This document shows positions 48,136-57,609 of a stretch of 64,000 bases of DNA, one piece after another. A program made the translations under genes and the position numbers. How positions within the stretch are numbered: the first letter of the stretch is position 1; the number at the start of each line of letters is the position of its first letter. Source of the DNA: Myxococcales bacterium (lineage in GTDB: Bacteria > Myxococcota_A > Polyangia > Polyangiales > Polyangiaceae); NCBI GenBank assembly GCA_016191785.1, contig JACPVJ010000126.1:1-64000 (forward strand), written 5' to 3'. The notes beneath the pieces were generated by a model, which was not told where the DNA came from, did no database searches, and saw only the letters and a program-made list of their open reading frames with translations.

Positions 48136-49121
48136 CGCGGTTTGCCCGGGCGTCGGGGCGGGGCCCCAGCGGCCTCGATGTGCTTTTTTGCGTGCGCGTG
48201 CCACGGAGAGCCGGCAGCGGCCCGGGTCGAGAACACCTTCCACAGCTTCTTGGCCACCTCGGGGTGCGCGCGCTCGGTGAGCATCGCCGCGATCGCCGCC
48301 AGCTCGCCGTCTGCGAGGGTGACCAGCTCGCTCGCGTTCGGCGCCTCGGCAAGCCGCGCCACTGCCAGCGGGCCACGCACCTCGGAGGCGACACCCCGAG
48401 CCTCGTCGTGACGCCCCTGACGATCGAGGGTCAGCGCGGTGGCGCCCAGCACCACGTCGGACAGGCCCGGCAGGCCCCGCAGACGACGTGCTTCACCCAG
48501 ATAGCCCAGCGCCTCGTCGAGGGCCTGGGTGTCCTGCCGGGTCACGGCCAGGGCCGCTTCCAGATAAACCCGCTGCCGGCGGCGGGCGTCCGACAGCATG
48601 CCCGCTCGGGGCACCAGCGCGCGATACGCAGCGACCGCGTCGCCGAGCTCCCCCGCCGCGAGGGCCGCCACGGCCAGATCGTGCAGCGCCGCGGGCTCTG
48701 CCAGCGCTTGCTTGTCCAGCGCCCGCGCCTTGGCGAACACCGCGAATGCGTCGCGGGCCCGACCCGAGCCGACCAGCGCCCGCGCCTCGAGCACCAGCGG
48801 TGCCGCACTGTCGGGCGAGAGCTCGCGGGCGCGAGCGGCCGAAGCCAGAGCTTTGTCCGGTGAACGCAAGAGCTGGGCATAGCCGCGCGCCAGCACCTCG
48901 CAGAACGCGCCGACCCGCGGCTTCTGGGCGCGCTCCCAGTGCGTGCGAGGGGCGACCCGCGACCCCTCGGTCGCGCACGCCGCGGGTCGCGGGCTGGCCG
49001 CCCGGGCCGCAGACAGGTCGGCGCCACCCTTCTGCCCGGCGTCGAAGCCCGCGGGCGCCGCCTGCGCGAACGCGCTCGCGCCGAACGCGGTCACCAGCAG
49101 GAAGGAGCGAATGCGGGCCAC
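48132..49121 (-). CDS. exported TPR protein
   Basis: 329 residues. Signal peptide MARIRSFLLVTAFGASAFAQA. Helical repeats through most of the protein (YAQLLRSPDKALASAARARE; LHDLAVAALAAGELGDAVAA). Four-base overlap with the next TPR gene; the two probably form a complex. Confidence 0.75.
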   Translation of the reverse strand: MARIRSFLLVTAFGASAFAQAAPAGFDAGQKGGADLSAARAASPRPAACATEGSRVAPRTHWERAQKPRVGAFCEVLARGYAQLLRSPDKALASAARARELSPDSAAPLVLEARALVGSGRARDAFAVFAKARALDKQALAEPAALHDLAVAALAAGELGDAVAAYRALVPRAGMLSDARRRQRVYLEAALAVTRQDTQALDEALGYLGEARRLRGLPGLSDVVLGATALTLDRQGRHDEARGVASEVRGPLAVARLAEAPNASELVTLADGELAAIAAMLTERAHPEVAKKLWKVFSTRAAAGSPWHAHAKKHIEAAGAPPRRPGKPR

Positions 49122-49133
49122 GACCCGCGAAGC

Positions 49134-50441
49134 TTACGGCAAGTCCGCCGCGAAGGGGTGACGAAGCTCGATGCTCTCGGCCCGGCGCGGCCCGACGCTG
49201 ACCAAATAGAGCGGCACGCCAGCTCCGGCGGTGATGAAATCGACGTAGCGACGCGCGGCCCCGGGCAGGTCGTCGAGGCTGCGCGCCGCCGAGAGCGGCT
49301 CTTTCCAGCCGTCCAGCTCGTCGTACACCGGGGTGGCCAGGCCGGGGCGGTCGATCAGGTCCACCGGTAGCTCGTCCACCCGCCCGTGCGGCGTGTCGTA
49401 GGCGACGCAGATCTTCACGCGGTCGAGGCCCGTGAGCACGTCGAGCTTGGTCAGCGCCAGGCCGTCGAGCCCGTTCACGCGCCGCGCGTAGCGCAGCGCG
49501 GGCAGATCGAGCCAACCGGTGCGGCGCGGCCGGCCGGTGACCGATCCGAACTCGACGCCGACGTCCCGCAGGTGCTGGCCGGAAGCGTCGGACAGCTCGG
49601 TGGGGAACGGGCCGGAGCCGACGCGGGTGGTGTAGGCCTTGGTGATGCCGACCACGCAGTCGATGCGGCTCGGGCCGATGCCCGCCCCGATCGTGGCGCC
49701 GCCCGCCACGGCGGAGCTCGAGGTCACGAACGGATAGGTGCCGTGATCGATGTCGAGCAGCGTGCCCTGAGCGCCCTCGAACATCACGTTCTTGCCGGCC
49801 GAGACCGCGTCGTCGGCCGCGCGCGACGCGTTGCCGAGCAGCGGTACCAGGCGCGCCGCGTGGGGCGCGAGCTCGTCGACGATCGCCGCCGCGCTCGGGC
49901 AGTCTCCACCCAGGGCCGAGAGCGTCGGGCGCCAGGCGTCGAGCGCGGCCTCGATCAGCCCCTCGAGCCGCGAGAGATCACGGAGGTCGCCGGTGCGGAT
50001 CCCGGTGCGACGCGCCTTGTCTTCGTAGGCCGGCCCGATGCCCTTCTTGGTGGTGCCGATGGCCTTGCCCTGCCCGAGCGCGCTCTCGCGCAAGCCGTCG
50101 AGGATCAGGTGGTAGGGCAAGATCACGTGGGCACGGTCGGAGAGCATCAGCCGACTGGCTAGGTCGGTGTGACCGCGCTCGGCGAGCTGGTCGATCTCGC
50201 CAAGCAAGACCTTGGCGTCGATCACCATCCCCTGACCCAAGATGCAGGTGGTGCCCGCACGCAAGATGCCGCTCGGCAGCAGGCGGACGACCAGCTTCTC
50301 GTCGCCCACCACCAGGGTGTGCCCGGCGTTGGGGCCGCCGGCGTAGCGCACCACGACCTGCGCCGACTCGGTGTAGTAGTCGACGATCTTCCCCTTGCCC
50401 TCGTCGCCCCACTGCGCGCCCACGATCACGACTGCGGTCAT
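49134..50441 (-). CDS. purA: adenylosuccinate synthetase
   Basis: 435 residues. GAQWGDEGKGKIVD at the N-terminus is the IMP/GTP site. GIGPAYEDKARRTGIR and the TGRPRRTGWLD loop are also typical. First committed step from IMP to AMP. ATG overlaps the stop of hisZ, giving a hisZ-purA operon, an arrangement found in several bacteria. Confidence 0.96.
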   Translation of the reverse strand: MTAVVIVGAQWGDEGKGKIVDYYTESAQVVVRYAGGPNAGHTLVVGDEKLVVRLLPSGILRAGTTCILGQGMVIDAKVLLGEIDQLAERGHTDLASRLMLSDRAHVILPYHLILDGLRESALGQGKAIGTTKKGIGPAYEDKARRTGIRTGDLRDLSRLEGLIEAALDAWRPTLSALGGDCPSAAAIVDELAPHAARLVPLLGNASRAADDAVSAGKNVMFEGAQGTLLDIDHGTYPFVTSSSAVAGGATIGAGIGPSRIDCVVGITKAYTTRVGSGPFPTELSDASGQHLRDVGVEFGSVTGRPRRTGWLDLPALRYARRVNGLDGLALTKLDVLTGLDRVKICVAYDTPHGRVDELPVDLIDRPGLATPVYDELDGWKEPLSAARSLDDLPGAARRYVDFITAGAGVPLYLVSVGPRRAESIELRHPFAADLP

Positions 50442-51697
50442 GAATTCCGTTCCTTCTCCAGTGCCTGCACGACGCTCGCGGCCAGCTCCGCCGGCTCGGC
50501 CCAAGGCAGCTCGCCGAGGGCCCCATCGATCACCCGCTCGAGCCGCGCACTGCCAGCACCGAGCGTGAGGACGTGGGAATAGTGCCAAGCGCGAGCGTGC
50601 TCCCTCGCCTCGCGGGGCGCCGGCGCAGCACACACGCCCGCGCGGCGCAGCGCCGCGAGCACGCGGTCGTCTCCGCTCACCAGCACTCGCGCCGCCGACT
50701 GCCCGGACGACTCGCCCAGGGCCCAGCGCAGGTGATCGAGCGCGACGGCGAAACCCGCCGCCGGCCGGGGCGCCCCGAACAGACCAAGGAGGCCGTCGTA
50801 CCGGCCGCCCGCACCGACGGCGGCGCCGGGGCCCTCGGCCAAGATCTGGAACGTCACGCCGGTGTAGTAGCCGAGATCGCGTACCTCTCCGAGATCCACT
50901 TGGATCGCCGGCGCCCATTGGAGCTCGGTGGCCCGCTCCCACACTCGCTCGAGCTCGCCGAGGCCCGGGCCCGCCGGGCCCTCTGCGAGCAGTCGCCGCG
51001 CCTCGGGCCAGATCTCGGCGCCGCCGCTGAGCTCGGTCAGCGCCGCGAGGGCGCGGACCAACCCCGCGTCGAGGCCGGCGCGCTTGGCACGACGCTCGAG
51101 CTCTGCCGTGTCCTTCTGAGCCAGCGCCTCGCTCAGCCCGGCCTGCGCCGTTTCGGGGCAGGTCTCGAGCAACGCTCCGGCGACGCGGGCGTGCCCGAGA
51201 TCGAGCACGAAGTGCCCGAGGCCCACCCGCCCGAGCGCCGCGCAGGCGACCTCGAGCACCTCGAAATCGCCGTCCGGCGCGCCGCTGCCGATCAGCTCGA
51301 TGCCGGCCTGGGGGATCTGACGATGCCGCCGCGCGCGCTCGCGCCGGAGCCGCACCACCGACCCTTCGTACGCCAGGCGAGCGGGCCCCGGCGCGTCCGA
51401 GAGCCGGGTGGCGACCAGGCGCGCGATCTGCGGTGTCATGTCGGGGCGCAGCGCCACGACCTCGCCCGACTCGGGCTCGACGAAGCGCAGCACCTCGCGC
51501 GGGTCGAGGGCGCCGAGCCCGCGCTCGAGCACCGCCGCGTATTCGAACACCGGCACCGTCACCCGCTGGTAGCCGAAGAGCTCGAAGCTGCCCATCAGCC
51601 TTCGGCCCAGCGCCGACAGCGCACGGCTCTCTTCCGGCAAGAGATCGCGCATGCCCGCCGGAAGCGGGTGCGCCAGGCTGTCGTCGTTCGAACCCAT
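50438..51697 (-). CDS. hisZ: ATP phosphoribosyltransferase regulatory subunit
   Basis: 419 residues. HisRS-like fold without a tRNA anticodon domain: GMRDLLPEES, ALRPDMTPQIARLVATR, YEGSVVRL and RRHRQIPQAGIELIG. HisZ pairs with short HisG in histidine synthesis. It could be mistaken for histidyl-tRNA synthetase, but the altered motif 3 region and length favour HisZ. Confidence 0.9.
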   Translation of the reverse strand: MGSNDDSLAHPLPAGMRDLLPEESRALSALGRRLMGSFELFGYQRVTVPVFEYAAVLERGLGALDPREVLRFVEPESGEVVALRPDMTPQIARLVATRLSDAPGPARLAYEGSVVRLRRERARRHRQIPQAGIELIGSGAPDGDFEVLEVACAALGRVGLGHFVLDLGHARVAGALLETCPETAQAGLSEALAQKDTAELERRAKRAGLDAGLVRALAALTELSGGAEIWPEARRLLAEGPAGPGLGELERVWERATELQWAPAIQVDLGEVRDLGYYTGVTFQILAEGPGAAVGAGGRYDGLLGLFGAPRPAAGFAVALDHLRWALGESSGQSAARVLVSGDDRVLAALRRAGVCAAPAPREAREHARAWHYSHVLTLGAGSARLERVIDGALGELPWAEPAELAASVVQALEKERNS

Positions 51698-51755
51698 GGC
51701 AAAAGGCGCCGGAGCCTAACATGACGGACCCGGAGGGCTGCCAAGTGGAGGTGTT

Positions 51756-52520
51756 TTGAGCTACGAAACCGGGATGAGTCATGGAGCCCCCGAGTCTTCC
51801 CCCGTGGACGTGCGCGAGCGTGGTGCAGCGAAAGACGGCGTCCCGCAGGTGCTCGACCAGAGGCTGTTCATGCAGCTCACGTGCTTTCAGTGCGGCCCCA
51901 CGCTTCCGCCGGCACGCGCCGTCGAGCGGCTCGGCGCGCGCCTCGAGCGGGCCGGCATGGCGTCGGTGATCTACGAAGACGTGAACCACCCCCGGGGCGT
52001 CGCGGTGCTCGGCCTCTCGGAAGACCCGACGGACTTCGTCACCAAGCTGCGACCCGCCAGCAGCGACGAAGAGCTGGTGGGGCTGGCCGTGCGCCCCGAG
52101 CTGAGCATGATCGGGCGCACCTACTCGACGGGGTACGAGCAAGATCTCGCGTTTTGGCTCCTCGAACGGCCGCGCGCCACGGTGCTGAACGAGGCTTGGC
52201 CCTGGGCCATCTGGTACCCCCTGCGCCGCAAGGGCGAGTTCGAGCGCCTCGAGCCGAAAGAGAAGGCCGGCATCATGCGCGAGCACGGCGCCATCGGGCG
52301 CTCGTACGGCGACGCCGACCTGGCCCACGACGTTCGACTGGCCTGCCACGGCCTCGATCAGGCCGACAACGACTTCGTGATCGGCTTGGTCGGCAAGGAG
52401 CTGTTCCCCCTCTCGCACGTGGTGCAGTCGATGCGACGCACGCGCCAGACCGCCGAGTTCATGGAGAAGATGGGCCCCTTCTTCGTGGGCCGCGCGGTGT
52501 GGCGCCACGCCGGCCGCTGA
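51756..52520 (+). CDS. chlorite-dismutase family protein (HemQ-like)
   Basis: 254 residues from a TTG start at 51756 with GGAGG upstream. YPLRRKGEFERLEPKEKAGI, MREHGAIGRSYGDADLAHDV and LDQADNDFVIGL are motifs of the chlorite-dismutase/HemQ fold. In HemQ it makes protohaem from coproheme. No Arg typical of true chlorite dismutase could be assigned, so coproheme decarboxylase is more likely. Confidence 0.85.
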   Translation: MSYETGMSHGAPESSPVDVRERGAAKDGVPQVLDQRLFMQLTCFQCGPTLPPARAVERLGARLERAGMASVIYEDVNHPRGVAVLGLSEDPTDFVTKLRPASSDEELVGLAVRPELSMIGRTYSTGYEQDLAFWLLERPRATVLNEAWPWAIWYPLRRKGEFERLEPKEKAGIMREHGAIGRSYGDADLAHDVRLACHGLDQADNDFVIGLVGKELFPLSHVVQSMRRTRQTAEFMEKMGPFFVGRAVWRHAGR

Positions 52521-52528
52521 GGCGTGCG

Positions 52529-53191
52529 GTGCTGATCGTCTTCGATCTGGACGGGACGCTGATCGACTCGCGCGCCGACATCGTGAGCGCGACCAACTTC
52601 GCGCTCACCCAGAGCGGGCGCCCGCCGCTGCCCGACCACGTGGTGGGCGGGTACATCGGGGACGGCGCGCGCTCGCTCGTGGCGAGGGCGGCCGGGCTCG
52701 GCGAGCAAGCACCGGAGGTCGAGCCCCTCTTGCGTTCGTTCCTCGACTACTACGGCGACCACGCGACCGACCGCACGCGGCCGATGCCGGGAGCCTTGGC
52801 TGTGCTCGAGACGCTGGTCGCGAGCTTGCCGCTCGCGCTCTGCACGAACAAGCCGCGCCGCACGACCCTGCGGGTGCTCGCCGCCCTGGGTCTCGCGCAC
52901 TACTTCTCGGCCCTCAGCGCCGGCGACGATCGCCCCGAACGCAAGCCTCACCCGGCGCCGCTCTTGGCGATCGGCGAGCAGCTGCACTGCTCGGCGCGCT
53001 CGATGGTGATGGTGGGCGACGGCCCCCAAGACGTCGAGTGCGGCCGCCGCGCCGGCGCACGCAGCGTGGGCGTGGTCGGCAACATCGCGCCCCGCTCGGC
53101 CCTCGAAGGTGCCGCCCCCGACGCGCTGCTCGAGAGCTTGAGCGAGCTCTTGCCGCTGCTCTACCGCTGGCGTCAGGCGACCAGCGAGTGA
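52529..53191 (+). CDS. gph: HAD-family phosphoglycolate phosphatase-like protein
   Basis: 220 residues from GTG 52529. Motif I FDLDGTLIDS, motif II CTNKP, motif III lysine in ERKPHP and motif IV VGDGPQDVECGRRAG. Removes phosphate from 2-phosphoglycolate by family; close HAD relatives with other substrates exist. Directly follows the hemQ-like gene. Confidence 0.85.
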   Translation: MLIVFDLDGTLIDSRADIVSATNFALTQSGRPPLPDHVVGGYIGDGARSLVARAAGLGEQAPEVEPLLRSFLDYYGDHATDRTRPMPGALAVLETLVASLPLALCTNKPRRTTLRVLAALGLAHYFSALSAGDDRPERKPHPAPLLAIGEQLHCSARSMVMVGDGPQDVECGRRAGARSVGVVGNIAPRSALEGAAPDALLESLSELLPLLYRWRQATSE

Positions 53192-53874
53192 TACGCCGCG
53201 CTCAGCTGGGCGAAGCGCGCGAGCAACGACGCGCGCTCGGCGCCGGTGGCTCGGGGGTGCCGGTCGGGGTGGACCGACGACGCCAAGCTTCGAAAGGCGC
53301 GCTGCACCGACGCGGCGCTGGCATCTGGTCCCAGCCCGAGCACCGCCAGGGCCTTCGCCCGCGCGCGCTCGCGGCCCTCCCGAGGCCGGGGTCGCGGGGA
53401 CTCGGCCGCGTCGCGCTTGCGCGGCCGCCCGTGCAAGAACTCGCGCGGCGAGAGCGGAATGGCGCGCTCCGTCGCGGGCCGCGCCACGCGGAAGCGGACC
53501 TCCGCGTCCGCCAGGGCGAAGAGGGCATCGAGCTTCTGGCGTAGCTGTCGCCGCAGGGCCGCACCCAGCGCGCCATCCGACAGCGCGACGTCCTCGACCA
53601 AGATCTGCCCGGCCTTTCGCCGGGACGATCGGGTGAGCTCGCGCTCCAGGTGGCGAAGCGCGTCGGGCCCGATGAACCCCTGCTCTGCCAAGATCCGCCC
53701 CACGCGCGGGACCGCCAGCAAGCTCTCGACCCGCGAGACCAGGCCCGACTCGAAGTGGATCCGGTGCGTCCGCCCCCCTTCGATCAACTCCAGCACTCCG
53801 CTCGCGCGCTCGCGATGAACGCTTCCGATCAGATCTCCGAGGGTGGTCGCCGAGAGACGGCCAGCGAGCCGCAT
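53173..53874 (-). CDS. DUF4388 (PATAN)-J-domain fusion protein
   Basis: 233 residues. N-terminal DUF4388-like domain (TTLGDLIGSVHRERASGVLEL, THRIHFESGLVSRVES) of the type found in myxobacterial signalling proteins. The C-terminal J domain (ALAVLGLGPDASAASVQRAF with HPD in VHPDRHP) would activate a DnaK-type chaperone. Link of signalling to chaperone activity is inferred. Confidence 0.8.
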   Translation of the reverse strand: MRLAGRLSATTLGDLIGSVHRERASGVLELIEGGRTHRIHFESGLVSRVESLLAVPRVGRILAEQGFIGPDALRHLERELTRSSRRKAGQILVEDVALSDGALGAALRRQLRQKLDALFALADAEVRFRVARPATERAIPLSPREFLHGRPRKRDAAESPRPRPREGRERARAKALAVLGLGPDASAASVQRAFRSLASSVHPDRHPRATGAERASLLARFAQLSAAYHSLVA

Positions 53875-53883
53875 GTCTGCGGA

Positions 53884-55311
53884 TTACCCTGCGTGCCCGC
53901 CCTCGGCCAAGATCTCGAAGCTCTCGGCGGTGCGCCCCACGGGACCTTTGGGATCGATGGCCGCGGCGCGCCCCAGCTGGATGCGCGCTTCGGCCGGGTG
54001 GCCCTGCTCGAGCAGCGTTCGCCCGAGCGCCAGGCGGGCGTTGGCCTCGATTCGCGCGTGGGCCGCGGGGTGCAGATGCCCCGGCGAGCCCAGGACCACG
54101 GCCAGGGCCGCCTCGAGATCGCGCACCGCGTGGGGGCGCCGGCCTAGGGCGCGCGGCAGGGCGAGCGCGACCAGGCCGCGACGCAAGAAGCCCAGCGCGG
54201 ACGCCAGCGGATCGGCGTCACGCCCGGGATCAGCCCCGAACAAGCGCCCCAGGGCGGGAACCACGCGCTCGAGCAGACCCTCGCCGGTCGCGCTCTGGCC
54301 GAGCGCGCGTGCGAGCGCGGCCTCCGCGGCCAGCACCTCGCCCAAGGGGAAGCTCCCCGCCCGGGACAGGATCGCGTCGAGCTCGGCCCCCTCCACGCTC
54401 GAGGCCACGATCAGCTCGGCTCGCGGCCTGAGCAGGTTCCGGACCGCTGCCGGCAGCCGGGCCAGATCTCTGGCCTTTCCCACCGCGAACAGATGCCAGA
54501 CGAGGTCGTTGGCCTTGGCCGGATCGCCCTGGCGCGCGCCCGCGGTCAGCTTCGCCCCGAGCTCGTCGGCGCCGAGCCGGGCCAACAGCTCCGGGCCGAG
54601 TGGCAGCGGGTTCGCGCCTTCCACTCGCGAGGCGGCGTCCCGGACCGCCGTGATCAGCGCCTCGACGATCCGGCGCAACGTCAGGTCGCGATACGCGGCG
54701 ATGAACCGGGCGACCGCCGAGCGGCCGGCTCGGAGCGCCGCCACCGGCTCGGTCATCTCGCCCCGACGAATGACCATGTCGAAGAACACCGCTGCCTCCG
54801 CCTCGACCAGCGCCCCCACCTGAGGGGCGCTCACTCGCAAGTCCTCCAGTGTCAGGTCCCGGGCCGGTCCCTCGAGCGCGACCACCTCGGCCACCGTCGC
54901 GAGCACCCGGGCCACCGTCGGATCTTCCGCGCTCTCGCCGGCCAGGGTCACGCCCAGCTCTTGGGCCACCCGGCGCACCTCGTCGTCGGCGACGGGCGCC
55001 GCCGGCGGGCCGCCGGCCAGGTGCGGGTCGATCCGAAGCACGTCGGCCAGGGTGTCCAGATCGCGCCCCGCCGGGTGTTCGAGCCCTGCTCGAAGAACAC
55101 TGCGGATCACCGCGACTGGCAAGTACTTTTCCTCGCGCAGCTGGCGCACCAACCGGAGTCGTTCGAGGTGCGCGTCGTCGTACAGCGCCTGCGTCTTGCC
55201 CTGGCGGCTCGGTGCCGGCAGGAGCCCCTCGCGCATGTAGAAGTGGATCGTTGCGCGGGGCACGCCCGAGAGCCGCTCGAGCTCCGCCATGCGCATCCCC
55301 CGGCGAGCCAT
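53884..55311 (-). CDS. MerR-family regulator with long helical C-terminus
   Basis: 475 residues. Its ATG shares a base with the upstream stop. MAELERLSGVPRATIHFYM then REGLLPAPSRQGKTQALYD is a MerR DNA-binding domain at about 8-75. The following 390 residues are helical with a TetR-like ligand-domain style middle (RSAVARFIAAYRDLTLRRIV) and TPR-like repeats at the end (LALGRTLLEQGHPAEARIQL). Much longer than ordinary MerR proteins (120-280). Confidence 0.8.
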   Translation of the reverse strand: MARRGMRMAELERLSGVPRATIHFYMREGLLPAPSRQGKTQALYDDAHLERLRLVRQLREEKYLPVAVIRSVLRAGLEHPAGRDLDTLADVLRIDPHLAGGPPAAPVADDEVRRVAQELGVTLAGESAEDPTVARVLATVAEVVALEGPARDLTLEDLRVSAPQVGALVEAEAAVFFDMVIRRGEMTEPVAALRAGRSAVARFIAAYRDLTLRRIVEALITAVRDAASRVEGANPLPLGPELLARLGADELGAKLTAGARQGDPAKANDLVWHLFAVGKARDLARLPAAVRNLLRPRAELIVASSVEGAELDAILSRAGSFPLGEVLAAEAALARALGQSATGEGLLERVVPALGRLFGADPGRDADPLASALGFLRRGLVALALPRALGRRPHAVRDLEAALAVVLGSPGHLHPAAHARIEANARLALGRTLLEQGHPAEARIQLGRAAAIDPKGPVGRTAESFEILAEGGHAG

Positions 55312-55721
55312 CAGGAAGAAGGTCCAACCTCGACGCGCGCGCTCACGGTTCGAGCTCGCGGCGCGCAAAGCTCGCGGCCACCACTGCCCGGCTCGCACGC
55401 CACGTAGCGAGCGCGGACCACCAGCTCTCCGGTGCCGGTGGCCGTGGCCGCCAGCGCGAGGGGAAGCCGCAAGCGCCGCGGGGTGCCCCCGGTCGCGCTG
55501 CCGGGTCCGACCCGAGAGCGGAGCGCCCGGGCGAACTCCGGGGTGCGCTCGACCAGCGCGTCGGCCCAGGCCAGTCGCCCTCGAGAGACTTCCACCTCGA
55601 GCTCGCACAGCACCCGACCCGGAGCGGACTCGCGCCGGCACGAGAGTCGCGCCTCGTCCGCCGCGGGCTCGGCCGACGCCGACGTCGCGCACAGAACCAC
55701 CAGCACCGCGACCTTGCGCAT
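55311..55721 (-). CDS. small exported protein
   Basis: 136 residues from ATG 55721. Signal peptide MRKVAVLVVLCATSASAEP. Mature part beta-rich with four Cys (LSCRRESAPGRVLCELEVEV; YVACEPGSGGRELC). Upstream partner of the MerR gene by coupling. Function unknown. Confidence 0.65.
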   Translation of the reverse strand: MRKVAVLVVLCATSASAEPAADEARLSCRRESAPGRVLCELEVEVSRGRLAWADALVERTPEFARALRSRVGPGSATGGTPRRLRLPLALAATATGTGELVVRARYVACEPGSGGRELCAPRARTVSARVEVGPSS

Positions 55722-55765
55722 CACCACCAATGATGCAGGAGAACTTGCTGGCATTCCCACCGAAA

Positions 55766-56809
55766 TCAGCTGGCGCTGGGCGGCGCATAGAAGTCGACCA
55801 GTCGGATCGGCTCGCGCGTCACCCGCGCTCGCACCCGGGCGCGCTCGCCCCGGGGGTCGCCGCCGATCTGGAACTCGGTGGGCGGGTCCATCTCGATCGT
55901 CACCGCTTCCACCAGGTAGTCGAACACCACGTTCGGATCGTGGTACTCGCCCCGCCAAATTGCCGGGAAATTCCGCACGAATCCGGGTGAGCTGATGGTG
56001 GAGACCCTGAGCTGCATCCGGCCGGGCTGCTCGTCTGCAAAGGGGAACATGCGGAAGCCGAAGCCGTAGTACTGAATGGTCGCGAGCCCGACGATGCGTG
56101 CCGGCCCCTCGTAGATGGTCTCGCCCTGGGCGATGGGCTGGCCCACGCGCCCACCCTTCTCGCCGATGCGGTAGGCCTCGGCGCCGTCGTTGCGCACGCG
56201 ACAGTGGGGGACGGGACGGATCAGGAACTTGGGGAGCGATCGCGTCACCGACGAGATCACGTAGCTGAGCCCGCCCGGCGCGTACTTCGCGAGGGGGCCC
56301 TGAGCGAGCATGGCCTTGACCCGCGCGTAGTCGTCGAGCACCACCGCATCGACGCCGAACCCGGCAAACGGTGCCAGAAACCCCTCGACGTCCACCAGCT
56401 CGAGGGGGCGGCTGCCCGCGTCCTCGCGCAGTCGCTGGATGTCCGCCGACAGCCCCCGCCCCTTGGCGCGGCTCGCACCGGCGACCCAGGCCAGCGCGTT
56501 TCCCGTTCCGAGCTTCAAGAGGCCGAAGCGCGGCACCGGCTTGCCGGCCGCATGCGCTTCACGAACCACTTCGGTGACCATGACCGTGAACGTGCCGTCG
56601 CCACCGCCGGTGAGCACGGTTCCATAACCGCGGGTGACCAGCGTGCGCGCGATCTCGGTCGCGTCCTCGAGCCGCCGCGACACGAACAGGTCGCCGCCGA
56701 GCAAGATCTGGTCGAGCGTGCTGATCACGTCGGCGGTGACGCTCTTGGCGTTGCCGTTCACGACCACGGCGATGCGCTCGCTCGGCGGGGGGACGCTCGG
56801 CTCGGTCAC
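55766..56809 (-). CDS. diacylglycerol/lipid kinase family protein
   Basis: 347 residues. VVVNGNAKSV at the start, TGGGDGTFTVMVTEV as the nucleotide motif, and LLKLGTGNALAWVAG are the DAGK catalytic-domain signatures. It phosphorylates a lipid or sphingoid base; which one is unknown. The N-terminus is cytoplasmic. Confidence 0.88.
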   Translation of the reverse strand: MTEPSVPPPSERIAVVVNGNAKSVTADVISTLDQILLGGDLFVSRRLEDATEIARTLVTRGYGTVLTGGGDGTFTVMVTEVVREAHAAGKPVPRFGLLKLGTGNALAWVAGASRAKGRGLSADIQRLREDAGSRPLELVDVEGFLAPFAGFGVDAVVLDDYARVKAMLAQGPLAKYAPGGLSYVISSVTRSLPKFLIRPVPHCRVRNDGAEAYRIGEKGGRVGQPIAQGETIYEGPARIVGLATIQYYGFGFRMFPFADEQPGRMQLRVSTISSPGFVRNFPAIWRGEYHDPNVVFDYLVEAVTIEMDPPTEFQIGGDPRGERARVRARVTREPIRLVDFYAPPSAS

Positions 56810-56949
56810 GCGCCGCCTCTACCACACGACCGAGGCGTCGAACCTCCAAAGGGAATTTGGCGCCCGGGCGCGGCTTGGACTACGCTCCGAGCCTTCAGGG
56901 CTCATGAGCCCCGAAGCGCCCTGAGCTCCACGGCCCGGGGGGATGCACA

Positions 56950-57597
56950 ATGGGGAAGAAAGCGAAAACCAAAGTGAAATCGGCGCCGAACCCGGCCGCC
57001 AAGGCCGACAAGGGCGCGTCGAAGAAGGGCGCCGCCGGCAAGGCCGCCGCGGGCAAGGCCGCCGCCGAGGCCGACGACAAGCGCAGCGGCCTGCGCGGCG
57101 CGGCGCCCTGGGCCGCCCGCCATGCGGCCAAGCACGCCGCCGAGGCCCGCGCCCGCAACGCCTCCCCTCCGCCCCCCGGCAGCGCTCGCGCCACCCTGCG
57201 CACGCCCGAGAGCGCCGAGCTCATCAAGGCCAAGATCGCCGAGCTGCACAACGCGATCGTCAAGATCCGGACCCTGCGCAAGCACCCGAACGAGAAGTTC
57301 TACGAGCTCGGGCAGGTGCTGGGCATGATCAAGGACGGCCGGCTCTACGAGGCCAAGGGGTTCAACTCGTTCGAGGCCTTCGTCGAGCGCGAGGTCGACC
57401 TGAGCAAGGCCACCACGCTGCGGCTCGAGCGCGTCCCCCGGCTGTTCCACGAGGGGCCGGCGCGCGAGGTCGGGCTCGAGGCCGTGCTCGCCGCGGTCGA
57501 GGCCATCGACGCGATCCTGACCGGGCAGCGCGTCCCGGCAGCCCGGGCCCAGCAGGCCGCGGCGCTGCCGCTCAAGCCCCCGACGGGCCGCAAGTAG
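56950..57597 (+). CDS. Lys/Ala-rich protein, unknown
   Basis: 215 residues. Residues 1-75 are Lys/Ala/Pro-rich and histone H1-like. Residues 85-190 look folded (LYEAKGFNSFEAFVEREVDL), a pattern seen in DNA-binding 'DUF3102-like' proteins. A nucleoid-associated or DNA-binding role is possible. Upstream of obg. Confidence 0.6.
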   Translation: MGKKAKTKVKSAPNPAAKADKGASKKGAAGKAAAGKAAAEADDKRSGLRGAAPWAARHAAKHAAEARARNASPPPPGSARATLRTPESAELIKAKIAELHNAIVKIRTLRKHPNEKFYELGQVLGMIKDGRLYEAKGFNSFEAFVEREVDLSKATTLRLERVPRLFHEGPAREVGLEAVLAAVEAIDAILTGQRVPAARAQQAAALPLKPPTGRK

Positions 57598-57609
57598 CTT
57601 GCGGCACGC

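Noticed and set aside
50438-51697. Histidyl-tRNA synthetase for 50438-51697
   Set aside because: The protein lacks the anticodon-binding end and sits before purA, as HisZ does.
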